From Streptococcus sp. (GTDB lineage Bacteria; Bacillota; Bacilli; Lactobacillales; Streptococcaceae), in assembly GCA_003521145.1 (NCBI GenBank), contig DOTL01000001.1, positions 1 to 62,534 of the forward strand: 62,534 nt of DNA, written 5' to 3'. A model generated the notes under the pieces. It was not told where the DNA came from and ran no database searches. It saw only the letters and a program-made list of their open reading frames with translations. Below, one piece after another: positions 17,270-26,126 of the stretch (position 1 is the stretch's first letter; each line of letters opens with the position of its first letter). The position numbers and the translations under genes are program-made.

Positions 17270-18448
17270 ATGAGACAATTAAAAATAAGATTTAAAAAAT
17301 ATAATGATGTTTGGGATAATGTTAAGTTAACAGAAATAGCACCCATTGTAATGGGGCAATCACCCGATAGTAAAAACTATACTGATAATCCAAATGATTA
17401 TATATTAGTACAAGGTAATGCAGATATGCAGAATGGTAGGGTTGTCCCAAGAGTCTGGACAACACAGATTACAAAGTTAGCCGAAAAAGGTGATCTAATT
17501 TTAAGTGTTCGAGCACCCGTTGGAGATATAGGTAAGACAGACTACAATGTTGTTTTAGGTCGTGGAGTAGCAGGAATAAAAGGAAATGAGTTTTTGTTTC
17601 AACTATTAACAAAAATGAAACAATATCACTATTGGGCAAGATTCTCTACGGGATCAACTTTTGAAAGTATTAATTCAAATGACATAAAATCAGCTGAAAT
17701 TTATTTGCCTAGTCCGGCAGAACAACAAGCCATAGGCTCCCTTTTCCGCACCCTTGACGACCTTCTGTCTAGCTACAAGAATAATCTCGCCAACTACCAA
17801 TCTCTCAAGGCGACCATGCTTTCCAAGATGTTTCCCAAAGCTGGACAGACCGTTCCTGAAATTCGTTTGGATGGATTTGAAGGTGAGTGGGAGCTTCTTG
17901 AAGTTAATGATTTAGCTGATGACTTTCAAAGTGGTGGCACTCCAAAAACAAATGTTCAGGAATATTGGGATGGGGATATTCCTTGGATTCAATCATCTGA
18001 CTTAGAGGCAAATTGTCTATTTGAAATTAAAGTTCAAAAAAGTATTTCTGAGAAAGGTTTAAAAAATTCATCAGCTAAAATAATACCAAAGGATTCAATT
18101 GCGGTTGTTACGAGAGTTGGAGTTGGAAAGTTAGTAGTGATGCGCCATGAATACGCAACAAGTCAGGATTTTTTATCACTCTCAAATCTTAAATCAAATA
18201 TAGAATTCACAGCATATTTACTTTATAGATTACTTCAAAAGGAGATTACTCAACTTCAAGGTACATCAATAAAGGGTATTACTAAAGTGGAATTACTATC
18301 GAAAAAAGTACTTATCCCTTCTCTTCCTGAACAACAAGCCATCGGTGCATATTTCTCAAACCTTGACCAGCTTATCACTTCTTATCAGGAGAAAATTTCT
18401 CAGCTAGAAACTCTGAAAAAGAAACTCTTGCAAGATATGTTCATCTAA
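17270..18448 (+). CDS. hsdS: Type I restriction enzyme, specificity (HsdS) subunit
   Basis: This 392-residue protein selects the bipartite DNA target of the type I complex. Two target-recognition domains are visible (about residues 15-145 and 210-345). Each is followed by a conserved helix region starting EQQAIG: SPAEQQAIGSLFRTLDDLLSSY centrally and SLPEQQAIGAYFSNLDQLITSY at the end. The conserved regions have ordinary codon use while both recognition domains are AT-rich, the usual sign of domain exchange by recombination at the repeats. No good ribosome site precedes the ATG at 17270. The first domain begins without much N-terminal sequence, which is normal for this subtype. Confidence 0.92.
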   Translation: MRQLKIRFKKYNDVWDNVKLTEIAPIVMGQSPDSKNYTDNPNDYILVQGNADMQNGRVVPRVWTTQITKLAEKGDLILSVRAPVGDIGKTDYNVVLGRGVAGIKGNEFLFQLLTKMKQYHYWARFSTGSTFESINSNDIKSAEIYLPSPAEQQAIGSLFRTLDDLLSSYKNNLANYQSLKATMLSKMFPKAGQTVPEIRLDGFEGEWELLEVNDLADDFQSGGTPKTNVQEYWDGDIPWIQSSDLEANCLFEIKVQKSISEKGLKNSSAKIIPKDSIAVVTRVGVGKLVVMRHEYATSQDFLSLSNLKSNIEFTAYLLYRLLQKEITQLQGTSIKGITKVELLSKKVLIPSLPEQQAIGAYFSNLDQLITSYQEKISQLETLKKKLLQDMFI

Positions 18449-18462
18449 GGAGAAAGTGAAAT

Positions 18463-20364
18463 ATGGGGCATGAATTCATTAAGTTAGAGCACATTGATAC
18501 TTCAGTTGCGGCGAAAAATTTTGCTGAATTACTTTATGATAATAAAACATATTTTTTAAATGGTAGTTGGGGATCTGGTAAGTCGGAATTTTTAAAAGAA
18601 GTGAAGAGAGGTTCCCAAAATAAACTTATTACCATTGATTTTTGGAGGTTATCTGATACTCGTTCAACTATCGAGATTGCATTTTCAAAATTACATCCTC
18701 TTTTATATTGGACTATAAGACTGGGTATTATCGTGCTAGTGGCTGTATCTATACTGATGACTAATGTTGTTGATATTGGGTTGAGTAATTATTTTGGTGA
18801 CTCAAAACCTTTGATTCTGAAACTAGGAGAAGTAGTAGTGTTAATAGTTGCTGTATGGCAAGTTTTTAAGAAAAAATCGGATGAATTTTATTGTTTCTTA
18901 TTAAGTAATTTACCAAAATTTTCGAAAGTCCTGATTATTGATGACTTTGATAGAATGTCTGAAAAGCAACAAGAAGAAAGTTATAAACTTTTCAGTTTGA
19001 TAAATGGAAAGTTGCCTATAGTTTTTGTTGGTGATATTACAAAGGTTCATAAAAGTGATGATAATTATTTATCAAAAATAATTGATAGACAAGTTGAACT
19101 GCCATTTGATTTGCATCCATCTAAAATATGGAATAACTATTTTAGTGTTCTAGAAGATAAATTTAATATAGTGCTTTCTAATGATTTTAAAGAAAGGATA
19201 AGTTCTGATCAGAAGAATTTACGAGATAGGGAACACTTTAATGATTATGTCAATCAAGAGTTCTTTACAAGAGGAAAGTTGGACCATGTTCAGGTTGAAC
19301 AGCAATTACTTGTGATTTATGCTTATCTATTTTATCCAGATTTATATATGAATCTGCTTAAAGATGAAGCAATTAGGGTGGAAGAATCAGAAGAGTCAGG
19401 GATTCTGGATATAATAAGAATAGGTCATACAATAAAAGAACAATTATCTAAAATTCAGAGTTCAGATAATTCAGATTATCCATCAAGTTTCAAAAAGAAT
19501 AAGTCAGAATATTTATTATATGAGCAAACAAGTAACCGAACAAAAATTGAGTTAGATCTACTGTTTACTAGTAACTCAGAGAAATTAATATCAGAGATTA
19601 TTGAGTCAAATCAATCATCTGATTTTTACCAATACTTATCTAGTCAATTCCGAGTATTTTCTAAAAAAATGAAAAAACAACTTTTGATTATGGTAATAAA
19701 AGAATCAATGAAATTTAAGAATAGTCCTTCAATGAATTTTATTGTTCAAGAAAGTTTGAATGAGGTTATACCTTCATATGAAAGGGATTCACCTCTGACT
19801 GAAGATATTATTATTAGGATTATAAATATGTGGGAGTCTATCCTTAGGAATGAGAATCTGGACCAGTCTGAGATCATATATTTTCTAAATAAACACGATT
19901 TACTTAATTTTCATGAACTAGGTTTATATTACTCTGATTTAAGAATAGATACTGAGACTTTTTCAAACTTACGTAGAAAGGACTTTTTTCTGTTAACCTA
20001 TTTAAGTAGTAAGAAATTGTTTGAAAAGTTTGAGCTTTGGGATAATACTATTTGGGAGGCTATAAAATTATTTGATGACAGGGAGTTCTTATCTTTTTGG
20101 ATTTTTCAATTTATTATTACGAATGAACTAGACTCTAAAGGATTTATTATTACGAATGAACTAGACTCTAAAGGATTTGATATTATTCCTGAGGACAAGA
20201 GGTATACTATTTGGACTGGTAGATATTTATTTGAATCCCCTCATAAGCATACTGATTATAAGGAGTCTGTCATTTCTAAAATTAAACCGAGACTTGAAAA
20301 GATGGAGAAGGAAGGTTTTATATTTACTGAGAGGGAAGACACGAGATTTAAGGTCGAGACTTAA
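18463..20364 (+). CDS. KAP-family P-loop NTPase with two membrane segments
   Basis: A 633-residue protein with Walker A GSWGSGKS (about residues 34-41), Walker B VLIIDDFDRMS (about 155-165) and, inserted between them, two hydrophobic segments (about 88-105 and 120-138). This interrupted NTPase architecture defines KAP ATPases, several of which act in phage defence at the membrane. The remainder is helical and AT-rich. AAGGAG lies before the start, 14 bases after hsdS. A 33-bp tandem duplication lies near the 3' end. It has no known part in type I restriction; it is probably an extra defence gene carried in the operon. Confidence 0.82.
   Translation: MGHEFIKLEHIDTSVAAKNFAELLYDNKTYFLNGSWGSGKSEFLKEVKRGSQNKLITIDFWRLSDTRSTIEIAFSKLHPLLYWTIRLGIIVLVAVSILMTNVVDIGLSNYFGDSKPLILKLGEVVVLIVAVWQVFKKKSDEFYCFLLSNLPKFSKVLIIDDFDRMSEKQQEESYKLFSLINGKLPIVFVGDITKVHKSDDNYLSKIIDRQVELPFDLHPSKIWNNYFSVLEDKFNIVLSNDFKERISSDQKNLRDREHFNDYVNQEFFTRGKLDHVQVEQQLLVIYAYLFYPDLYMNLLKDEAIRVEESEESGILDIIRIGHTIKEQLSKIQSSDNSDYPSSFKKNKSEYLLYEQTSNRTKIELDLLFTSNSEKLISEIIESNQSSDFYQYLSSQFRVFSKKMKKQLLIMVIKESMKFKNSPSMNFIVQESLNEVIPSYERDSPLTEDIIIRIINMWESILRNENLDQSEIIYFLNKHDLLNFHELGLYYSDLRIDTETFSNLRRKDFFLLTYLSSKKLFEKFELWDNTIWEAIKLFDDREFLSFWIFQFIITNELDSKGFIITNELDSKGFDIIPEDKRYTIWTGRYLFESPHKHTDYKESVISKIKPRLEKMEKEGFIFTEREDTRFKVET
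20111..20176 (+). repeat. Perfect 33-bp tandem duplication inside the KAP gene
   Basis: Bases 20111-20143 are repeated exactly at 20144-20176, adding 11 residues (FIITNELDSKG twice) without changing the frame. Confidence 0.95.
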
Positions 20365-20398
20365 GATTTAATGCCGAGTATTTTAAAAGGAGACAAAC

Positions 20399-21151
20399 AT
20401 GGTATCAGTAACACAACGTATCAAACAGATTAAACAGCCTCGTGGTGGTTATCTTCCTGTCAATACTTTTACTGTGACGACGCTTGATGATGGTCAGGGT
20501 CTTAATCCTGAGGAGTCTATTGCGGCTAGTTTGGTTGGGACTGCTGTGGACTATCTTAGTCGTTTCATGGATGGGACAGCTGTTGAGAAGGCTTTTGAGA
20601 TTTCCTTGCTTGGTGCTCGTGCCATGAGGATGGAGGCTAAGGCTTTTGGTCTTCTGGATGATATTAAGGGGCTGGACGATTTGTCGATTATTAAGGCTTG
20701 TCAGTTGGCAGGTTTTGATAGTGCCTTTCGTGCTGGTCCTCTGTCTTATCGTCCAGTGGAGAGTATTGTTCCAGATCAGGCTACCATTACTAATATTCAT
20801 ATCATGGTTGAGCGTAGTTTGAGCTTTTTCAAGGCCTTTAGTCCTGTGACTGCGGATGGTTTTACAATGGAAGGGGCTTATACGGCTACCATTACGACTG
20901 GTGATGGGGATTTCCTGACTAAAGATACCCTTTGGGACTTTAAAGTCACCACCAGCAAGTCTAATAAAGACCATACCTTGCAGCTACTGATTTACTATCT
21001 CATGGGTAGGCGTTCGATTCATCCAGAGTTACAAACCATTGAAAAACTAGGCATTTTCAACCCACGTCAAAACACTATTTACCAACTTCCTATTTCTGAG
21101 ATTTCAGATGAGGTCATCAAGGAAGTGGAAACAGTCGTAATCGGCTATTAG
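20399..21151 (+). CDS. PD-(D/E)XK nuclease-like protein in the R-M operon
   Basis: A 250-residue cytoplasmic protein. From about residue 166 it reads TGDGDFLTKDTLWDFKVT followed by QLLIYYLMG, the D...DxK and following Q-L-x-x-Y pattern of the RecB/Cas4-type PD-(D/E)XK fold. The N-terminal half is helical without a recognised domain. Composition is like that of hsdM and hsdR, unlike the AT-rich neighbours, so it may belong to the original R-M operon. AAAGGAG lies upstream; 42 bases separate it from hsdM. Its biochemical role is not known to me. Confidence 0.7.
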   Translation: MVSVTQRIKQIKQPRGGYLPVNTFTVTTLDDGQGLNPEESIAASLVGTAVDYLSRFMDGTAVEKAFEISLLGARAMRMEAKAFGLLDDIKGLDDLSIIKACQLAGFDSAFRAGPLSYRPVESIVPDQATITNIHIMVERSLSFFKAFSPVTADGFTMEGAYTATITTGDGDFLTKDTLWDFKVTTSKSNKDHTLQLLIYYLMGRRSIHPELQTIEKLGIFNPRQNTIYQLPISEISDEVIKEVETVVIGY

Positions 21152-21193
21152 AAATAATAGGATAACATTCAAAAATACAAGGAAAGAAATATT

Positions 21194-22798
21194 ATGTCAG
21201 AAACAACACAAACTTCCCAGTCGCTTTATCAAGCACTCTGGAACTCAGCGGATGTGCTCCGCTCTAAGATGGATGCCAACGACTACAAGTCATATCTCTT
21301 GGGTATGGTCTTTTACAAGTATTTGTCGGATAAGATGCTCTTTTTCGTGGCAGAGACCATGGAGGAAGAGACGGAAAGCTTGGATGAGGCACTGGCAGTC
21401 TATCGTAAATACTACGAGGATGAGGAGACTCACGAGGACCTCTTGTCAGTCATCACTGATGAGATGAGCTATGCCATTCATCCTGACTTGACCTTTACGG
21501 CTTTAGTGGAGAGAGTGAACGATGGAAGCTTTCAGTTAGAGGACTTGGCTCAGGGCTTCCGTGATATTGAGCAGAGCGACGAGCTTTATGAAAACCTTTT
21601 TGAAGACATCGACCTCTACTCTAAGAAACTTGGGGCGACTCCTCAAAAGCAAAACCAGACGGTTGCGGCTGTTATGAAAGAGTTGGCTGTCCTAGATGTG
21701 GCTGGTCATGCTGGTGATATGCTTGGTGATGCTTACGAGTACTTGATTGGTCAGTTTGCGACGGATTCGGGTAAAAAAGCTGGTGAGTTCTATACACCGC
21801 AACCTGTTGCCAAGCTTATGACGCAGATTGCATTTTTAGGACGTGAGGACAAGCAAGGCTTTACCCTTTATGATGCGACTATGGGGTCAGGATCGCTCTT
21901 GCTTAACGCCAAACGCTATTCACGTCAACCACAGACAGTCGTTTATTTTGGTCAAGAGTTGAATACCTCAACTTATAACCTGGCACGTATGAACATGATT
22001 CTGCATGGTGTGCCGATTGAAAATCAGTTTTTACACAACGCTGATACCTTGGATGAGGATTGGCCAACCCAAGAGCCAACTAACTTTGACGGTGTTCTCA
22101 TGAACCCACCTTATTCAGCCAAGTGGTCTGCAAGCTCAGGTTTCATGGATGACCCTCGTTTCTCACCATTTGGGAAATTGGCACCTAAGTCTAAGGCTGA
22201 TTTTGCCTTCCTCTTGCATGGTTACTATCACTTGAAGCAAGACAATGGTGTTATGGCCATTGTCCTACCTCATGGGGTGCTCTTCCGTGGTAATGCTGAA
22301 GGGACTATTCGTAAGGCTTTGTTGGAAGAAGGTGCCATTGATACGGTTATCGGTCTGCCTGCTAATATTTTCTTTAACACCAGTATTCCGACGACGGTTA
22401 TCATTCTCAAAAAGAACCGCACCAATCGTGATGTTTACTTTATCGATGCCTCTAAGGAGTTTGATAAGGGGAAAAATCAGAACATCATGACGGATGCTCA
22501 TATTGAAAAGATTCTCAATGCCTATAAGAGCCGTGAGGATATGGACAAGTTTGCCCATCTGGCTAGCTTTGAAGAGATTGTGGGAAATGACTACAACCTT
22601 AATATCCCTCGCTATGTGGATACCTTTGAGGAAGAGGAAGTGGAGCCCTTGACTGAGATTGTGGCTAAGATTAATCAGACCAATGCGACGATTGAAAGTC
22701 AGACAGCCTCGCTTCTCGACATGCTTGGACAGCTTCATGGAACCACACCAGAAGCAGATGAAGAACTCAAGGCCTTTGTAGAAGCATTTAAAGGGTAA
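21194..22798 (+). CDS. hsdM: Type I restriction enzyme, methyltransferase (HsdM) subunit
   Basis: This 534-residue N6-adenine DNA methyltransferase pairs with HsdS to mark the host's sites. An N-terminal helical domain (SLYQALWNSADVLRSKMDANDYKSYLLGMVFYKYLSDKM) precedes the catalytic domain with GEFYTPQPVAKLM, the AdoMet-binding DATMGSGSLL (about residue 230) and the catalytic NPPY (about 303-306). Length and motifs are complete. It is the last gene of the operon, directly followed by a terminator. Confidence 0.95.
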   Translation: MSETTQTSQSLYQALWNSADVLRSKMDANDYKSYLLGMVFYKYLSDKMLFFVAETMEEETESLDEALAVYRKYYEDEETHEDLLSVITDEMSYAIHPDLTFTALVERVNDGSFQLEDLAQGFRDIEQSDELYENLFEDIDLYSKKLGATPQKQNQTVAAVMKELAVLDVAGHAGDMLGDAYEYLIGQFATDSGKKAGEFYTPQPVAKLMTQIAFLGREDKQGFTLYDATMGSGSLLLNAKRYSRQPQTVVYFGQELNTSTYNLARMNMILHGVPIENQFLHNADTLDEDWPTQEPTNFDGVLMNPPYSAKWSASSGFMDDPRFSPFGKLAPKSKADFAFLLHGYYHLKQDNGVMAIVLPHGVLFRGNAEGTIRKALLEEGAIDTVIGLPANIFFNTSIPTTVIILKKNRTNRDVYFIDASKEFDKGKNQNIMTDAHIEKILNAYKSREDMDKFAHLASFEEIVGNDYNLNIPRYVDTFEEEEVEPLTEIVAKINQTNATIESQTASLLDMLGQLHGTTPEADEELKAFVEAFKG

Positions 22799-22835
22799 TT
22801 CCATATTTCATTTACTTTTTCCAAATAGATAGGAG

Positions 22836-22860
22836 TAGAGGGGCCAACCCTCTATTTTTC
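22836..22860 (+). terminator. Terminator of the type I R-M operon
   Basis: TAGAGGG (22836-22842) pairs with CCCTCTA (22848-22854), loop GCCAA, then TTTTTC. Confidence 0.8.
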
Positions 22861-22874
22861 TTAAGGAGAGGTCT

Positions 22875-23310
22875 ATGGAAAAAAACACAAGCACGTCTCA
22901 CCGACCTTGGATATCATGGCTAAGAAGATTTTCAGTCTTCCTGAGGTGACGGTGGCATTTATTTGAGATATTTTGGATTTGGATGTTGTGGATGCCCAGA
23001 TTTTGGAGGGGACACAGCTTCATAAAAAGGACTTTGACGAGGATGAGCTCTTTTCAGCCTCGGTGGATGTTCGAGCTAAGTTGAATGATGGAATTGAGGT
23101 TATTATTGAGATTCAGGTGCGTAAGTAACCTTATTTTTTCAATCGTTTTCATTATTATTTGGCCAACCAGATGGTGGAAAATGTGCAACAATTACGCCAA
23201 TAAGGGCAGACACGCAAGATGTACGAGCAGATGGAGCCAGTTTATGGCATAGCTATCTTGGAGAAGACCTTATTACCGGATGAGGAGTCCCCGATTTTTA
23301 ATATACCTAA
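22875..23310 (+). pseudogene. Rpn-family (PD-(D/E)XK transposase-like) remnant
   Basis: AAGGAG and an ATG at 22875 begin the gene, but a frameshift comes within the first codons; the coding frame then reads KHKHVSPTLDIMAKKIFSLPEVTVAFI, a TGA, DILDLDVVDAQILEG ... SVDVRAKLNDGIEVIIEIQVRK, a TAA, then YFFNRFHYYLANQMVENVQQLRQ, another TAA, and finally GQTRKMYEQMEPVYGIAILEK. D-x-R-x-K plus IEIQ is the nuclease signature of the Rpn family (recombination-promoting nuclease / putative transposase). At least three stops and one shift, so it is inactive; the 3' end is also missing. Confidence 0.8.
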
Positions 23311-23390
23311 TTTCATTATTTTTTATTTTTAATCGTATATTTTGATTTGGTCCTGTATAATTAAAGTCATAAAAATATTATGGTGTTAAG

Positions 23391-24395
23391 ATGATGAAAG
23401 AAAAAATAAATAGTAGGATTCGTTTAATTGCTCTTGTTGTTTTAGTATTTACTTTAGGTTTTGGAGTTTCTGTAGATGCTAGCAAACAATCATTGGCTGT
23501 GCCCCCTCAAGTCGCTCAAGCGGATGAGATTAAGGGTATATTAGCTTTTAATGGTCAAAAGCAGTTTGTCATGGAGGAAAAGGACCAGCTAGGACGTGCC
23601 CACAGTGCTCATATACAGTTACAAGATAAGGACGAGCCGAAGAATAAACGTCCTGGTAAAATAAAATATGATCCTGTAGGATGGCATAACTATAAGTTTT
23701 ATTATGGTGATGGTAAATCAAAATCTTGGCTAATGAATCGAGGACATTTGATTGGCTATCAATTTTCTGGTGTCAATGACGAGGGTAAGAATTTAGTACC
23801 TATGACTGCCTGGTTAAACACTGGAAATTATAAAGGAACCGACGAGGGTAATCAGTCAGGTATGCTTTATTACGAGAATCGCTTGGATAACTGGCTGGCA
23901 CTCCACCCTAACTATTGGTTAGATTATAAGGTAACAGCTATCTACAGTGGAGACGAGTTGTTGCCTCGTCAAGTGGAACTTCAGTATGTTGGTATCGATA
24001 GTTCTGGAAATCTTTTGGAAATTAAACTTGGTGGAGATAAGGAGACTCTTGATAGTCAGGGAGTTACACATGTTGTCTTGGATAACCAATCACCAAATGC
24101 AGAAATCAATTATGCGGATGGAACAGCGACAAATACGGTTACTAAATTTACTGAGGCACCATCTGAGCCTAGTCCTGAGAGATCACCAGTGGCTGAACAA
24201 CCGAGTCCTGAGCCAGAGCCTGTGCAACCTACACAAGAAGAAAGTAGAACAGTTTATGTGGCGCGTCATGGAGCAGCAGATGTTTATTGGTATGACATCA
24301 ATAGGATGCCTAGCAATACCAATAAGGCTAATGTCGTCACTATGACAGAAGCAGATGCCATAGCCCAAGGTAAACGACATACGACTAAAGAGTAA
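23391..24395 (+). CDS. Secreted DNA/RNA non-specific endonuclease
   Basis: A 334-residue exported nuclease. An N-terminal membrane segment or signal peptide (about residues 9-30) is followed by the nuclease domain (about 45-225), with the catalytic MNRGHLIGYQFSG (NRGH at 116-119, the counterpart of DRGH) and the metal-binding NLVPMTAWLNTGNYKG. A Pro/Glu-rich linker (about 255-285) leads to a short C-terminal domain, VYVARHGAADVYWYDINRMP, reminiscent of the C-terminal module of other Gram-positive nucleases. The streptococcal competence nuclease EndA is related, but I cannot tell from sequence whether this is its counterpart. No cin-box was found upstream. Confidence 0.88.
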   Translation: MMKEKINSRIRLIALVVLVFTLGFGVSVDASKQSLAVPPQVAQADEIKGILAFNGQKQFVMEEKDQLGRAHSAHIQLQDKDEPKNKRPGKIKYDPVGWHNYKFYYGDGKSKSWLMNRGHLIGYQFSGVNDEGKNLVPMTAWLNTGNYKGTDEGNQSGMLYYENRLDNWLALHPNYWLDYKVTAIYSGDELLPRQVELQYVGIDSSGNLLEIKLGGDKETLDSQGVTHVVLDNQSPNAEINYADGTATNTVTKFTEAPSEPSPERSPVAEQPSPEPEPVQPTQEESRTVYVARHGAADVYWYDINRMPSNTNKANVVTMTEADAIAQGKRHTTKE

Positions 24396-24403
24396 TAAAA
24401 AAG

Positions 24404-24426
24404 CTAGACATCTTGTCCAGTTTTTT
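24404..24426 (+). terminator. Terminator of the endonuclease gene
   Basis: CTAGACA and TGTCCAG form an imperfect stem (one A-C mismatch) around TCT, followed by six T. Confidence 0.65.
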
Positions 24427-24544
24427 GTAAAACGACTTACATTTTACCACTTTTATCTGAAAATTTGATATACTGAGACTAGTAAAGATACTTGTAAGAG
24501 AAGTCGTACCGACTTTCTTTAGGTATAAGAAAGGAATAAAAAAT

Positions 24545-25105
24545 ATGATTTGGATTATTATTGCCATTATTGTTGTTCTCGTGATTTTTGTTATTGCAAG
24601 TTATAACGGCTTGGTTAATAGCCGCATGCAAACCAAGGAGGCGTGGAGTCAAATTGATGTTCAATTGAAACGTCGTAATGACCTTCTTCCTAACTTGATT
24701 GAAACTGTTAAAGGGTATGCAAAATACGAAGGTTCAACGCTTGAAAAAGTAACAGAACTTCGTAATCAAGTAGCAGCTGCAACTTCACCTGCAGAAGCGA
24801 TGCGTGCTAGTGATGAGTTGACACGCCAGGTTTCTGGAATCTTTGCGGTTGCTGAAAATTACCCTGACCTTAAGGCCAGTGCAAACTTCAGCCAGCTTCA
24901 AGAAGAGTTGACGAACACTGAAAACAAAATTGCCTATTCACGCCAACTTTATAACAGTGTAACAAGTAACTACAATGTGAAATTGGAAACATTTCCAAGC
25001 AATGTTATTGCCAAGATGTTTAGCTTTAAGGCTGCTGAATTCCTTGAAACACCAGAAGAAGAAAAAGTTGTTCCTAAGGTTGATTTCAGTGGACTAGGTA
25101 ACTAA
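24545..25105 (+). CDS. lemA: LemA-family membrane protein
   Basis: A 186-residue protein with a single N-terminal membrane helix (MIWIIIAIIVVLVIFVIASYNGLV) and the conserved LemA helical domain: WSQIDVQLKRRNDLLPNLIETVKGYAKYE, and AENYPDLKAS...LQEELTNTENKIAYSRQLYN. Length is normal. One base separates its stop from the htpX start, the common lemA-htpX pair. Function is not firmly established in any bacterium; the N-terminus is expected outside or in the membrane. Confidence 0.92.
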   Translation: MIWIIIAIIVVLVIFVIASYNGLVNSRMQTKEAWSQIDVQLKRRNDLLPNLIETVKGYAKYEGSTLEKVTELRNQVAAATSPAEAMRASDELTRQVSGIFAVAENYPDLKASANFSQLQEELTNTENKIAYSRQLYNSVTSNYNVKLETFPSNVIAKMFSFKAAEFLETPEEEKVVPKVDFSGLGN

Positions 25106-25106
25106 T

Positions 25107-26009
25107 ATGTTATTTGATCAGATTGCTCGAAATAAGAGAAAGACTTGGCTTTTGCTCCTGGTCTTTTTCCTCTTGTTGGGCCTCGTTGGTTACGGTGTCG
25201 GCTATCTTTGGTTAGGTTCAGGCTTCGGTGGTCTGATTCTTGCTCTAGTTATCGGTTTTATCTATGCCGTTACCATGATTTTCCAATCAACTAATGTCGT
25301 TATGGCTATGAACGGTGCACGAGAGGTTGATGAACAAACCGCTCCGAACCTTTATCATGTTGTTGAGGATATGGCTATGGTGGCACAAATACCGATGCCA
25401 CGTGTCTTTATTGTCGATGATCCTTCAATGAATGCTTTTGCTACGGGGTCTAGCCCTAAAAATGCGGCAGTAGCTGCTACGACAGGTCTTCTTACGGTTA
25501 TGAATCGTGAGGAACTTGAAGGGGTTATCGGACATGAAGTGAGTCATATTCGTAACTATGACATCCGTATTTCGACCATTGCAGTTGCCTTGGCATCTGC
25601 CATCACCATGCTAGCTGGTATGGCCCGTAATATGATGTTCTGGGGTGGAGGCCGTCGTCGTAATGATGATGATGATCGTAATGGAAGTAGTGGCTTGGAA
25701 ATTATTCTTCTCATTATTTCTTTGATTGCCATTATTCTGGCTCCTTTGGCAGCTACCTTGGTTCAGTTGGCTATTTCACGCCAGCGTGAATTTTTAGCTG
25801 ATGCTTCTAGCGTCGAATTGACACGTAACCCACAAGGTATGATTAACGCTCTGCTCAAACTTGATAATAGTGCGCCAATGCAACATCACGTGGATGATGC
25901 TAGCGCAGCCCTCTTTATCAATGACCCTAAAAAAGAATCTGGTTTGCAGAAGCTCTTTTATACCCACCCACCAATTTCAGAACGGGTGGAACGCTTGAAA
26001 CAAATGTAA
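25107..26009 (+). CDS. htpX: Membrane zinc metalloprotease HtpX
   Basis: A 300-residue M48B protease that degrades misfolded membrane proteins. Two N-terminal membrane segments (about residues 15-55) are followed by the catalytic GHEVSHIRNYD (HExxH at 143-147). Two further membrane segments (about 155-172 and 195-220) surround an Asn/Asp loop, and the third zinc ligand lies in QREFLADASSVELTR. Full length. Operon with lemA. Confidence 0.95.
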   Translation: MLFDQIARNKRKTWLLLLVFFLLLGLVGYGVGYLWLGSGFGGLILALVIGFIYAVTMIFQSTNVVMAMNGAREVDEQTAPNLYHVVEDMAMVAQIPMPRVFIVDDPSMNAFATGSSPKNAAVAATTGLLTVMNREELEGVIGHEVSHIRNYDIRISTIAVALASAITMLAGMARNMMFWGGGRRRNDDDDRNGSSGLEIILLIISLIAIILAPLAATLVQLAISRQREFLADASSVELTRNPQGMINALLKLDNSAPMQHHVDDASAALFINDPKKESGLQKLFYTHPPISERVERLKQM

Positions 26010-26016
26010 TTCAGGG

Positions 26017-26044
26017 AAGGCTAATCATGTGATTGGCCTTTTTC
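26017..26044 (+). terminator. Terminator of the lemA-htpX operon
   Basis: AAGGCTAATC pairs with GATTGGCCTT (one G-U) around ATGT, then TTTCTTTT. Confidence 0.85.
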
Positions 26045-26091
26045 TTTTAGCAGTTATTTTCTTTTTTAATTAAATAAATAAGTATCATACC

Positions 26092-26120
26092 TAGTCAATT
26101 CAACTTATTTCTGGCATAAT
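26092..26120 (+). promoter_or_regulatory. Promoter for a possibly leaderless mRNA
   Basis: TAGTCA (26092-26097), a 17-base spacer and CATAAT (26115-26120) preceded by TGG (extended -10). The -10 ends six bases before the ATG at 26127, so transcription should start at or next to the start codon. Confidence 0.6.
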
Positions 26121-26126
26121 AGATGT

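Noticed and set aside
20405..20974. 189-codon minus-strand open frame opposite the PD-(D/E)XK-like gene
   Set aside because: Thr/Ser/Ile-rich shadow with no ribosome site; the plus-strand gene has a good start, operon spacing and nuclease-like motif.
23311..23390. Cin-box upstream of the secreted endonuclease, which would make it the competence nuclease
   Set aside because: Neither TACGAATA nor a one-mismatch version is present; only a TATAAT-like -10 is seen.
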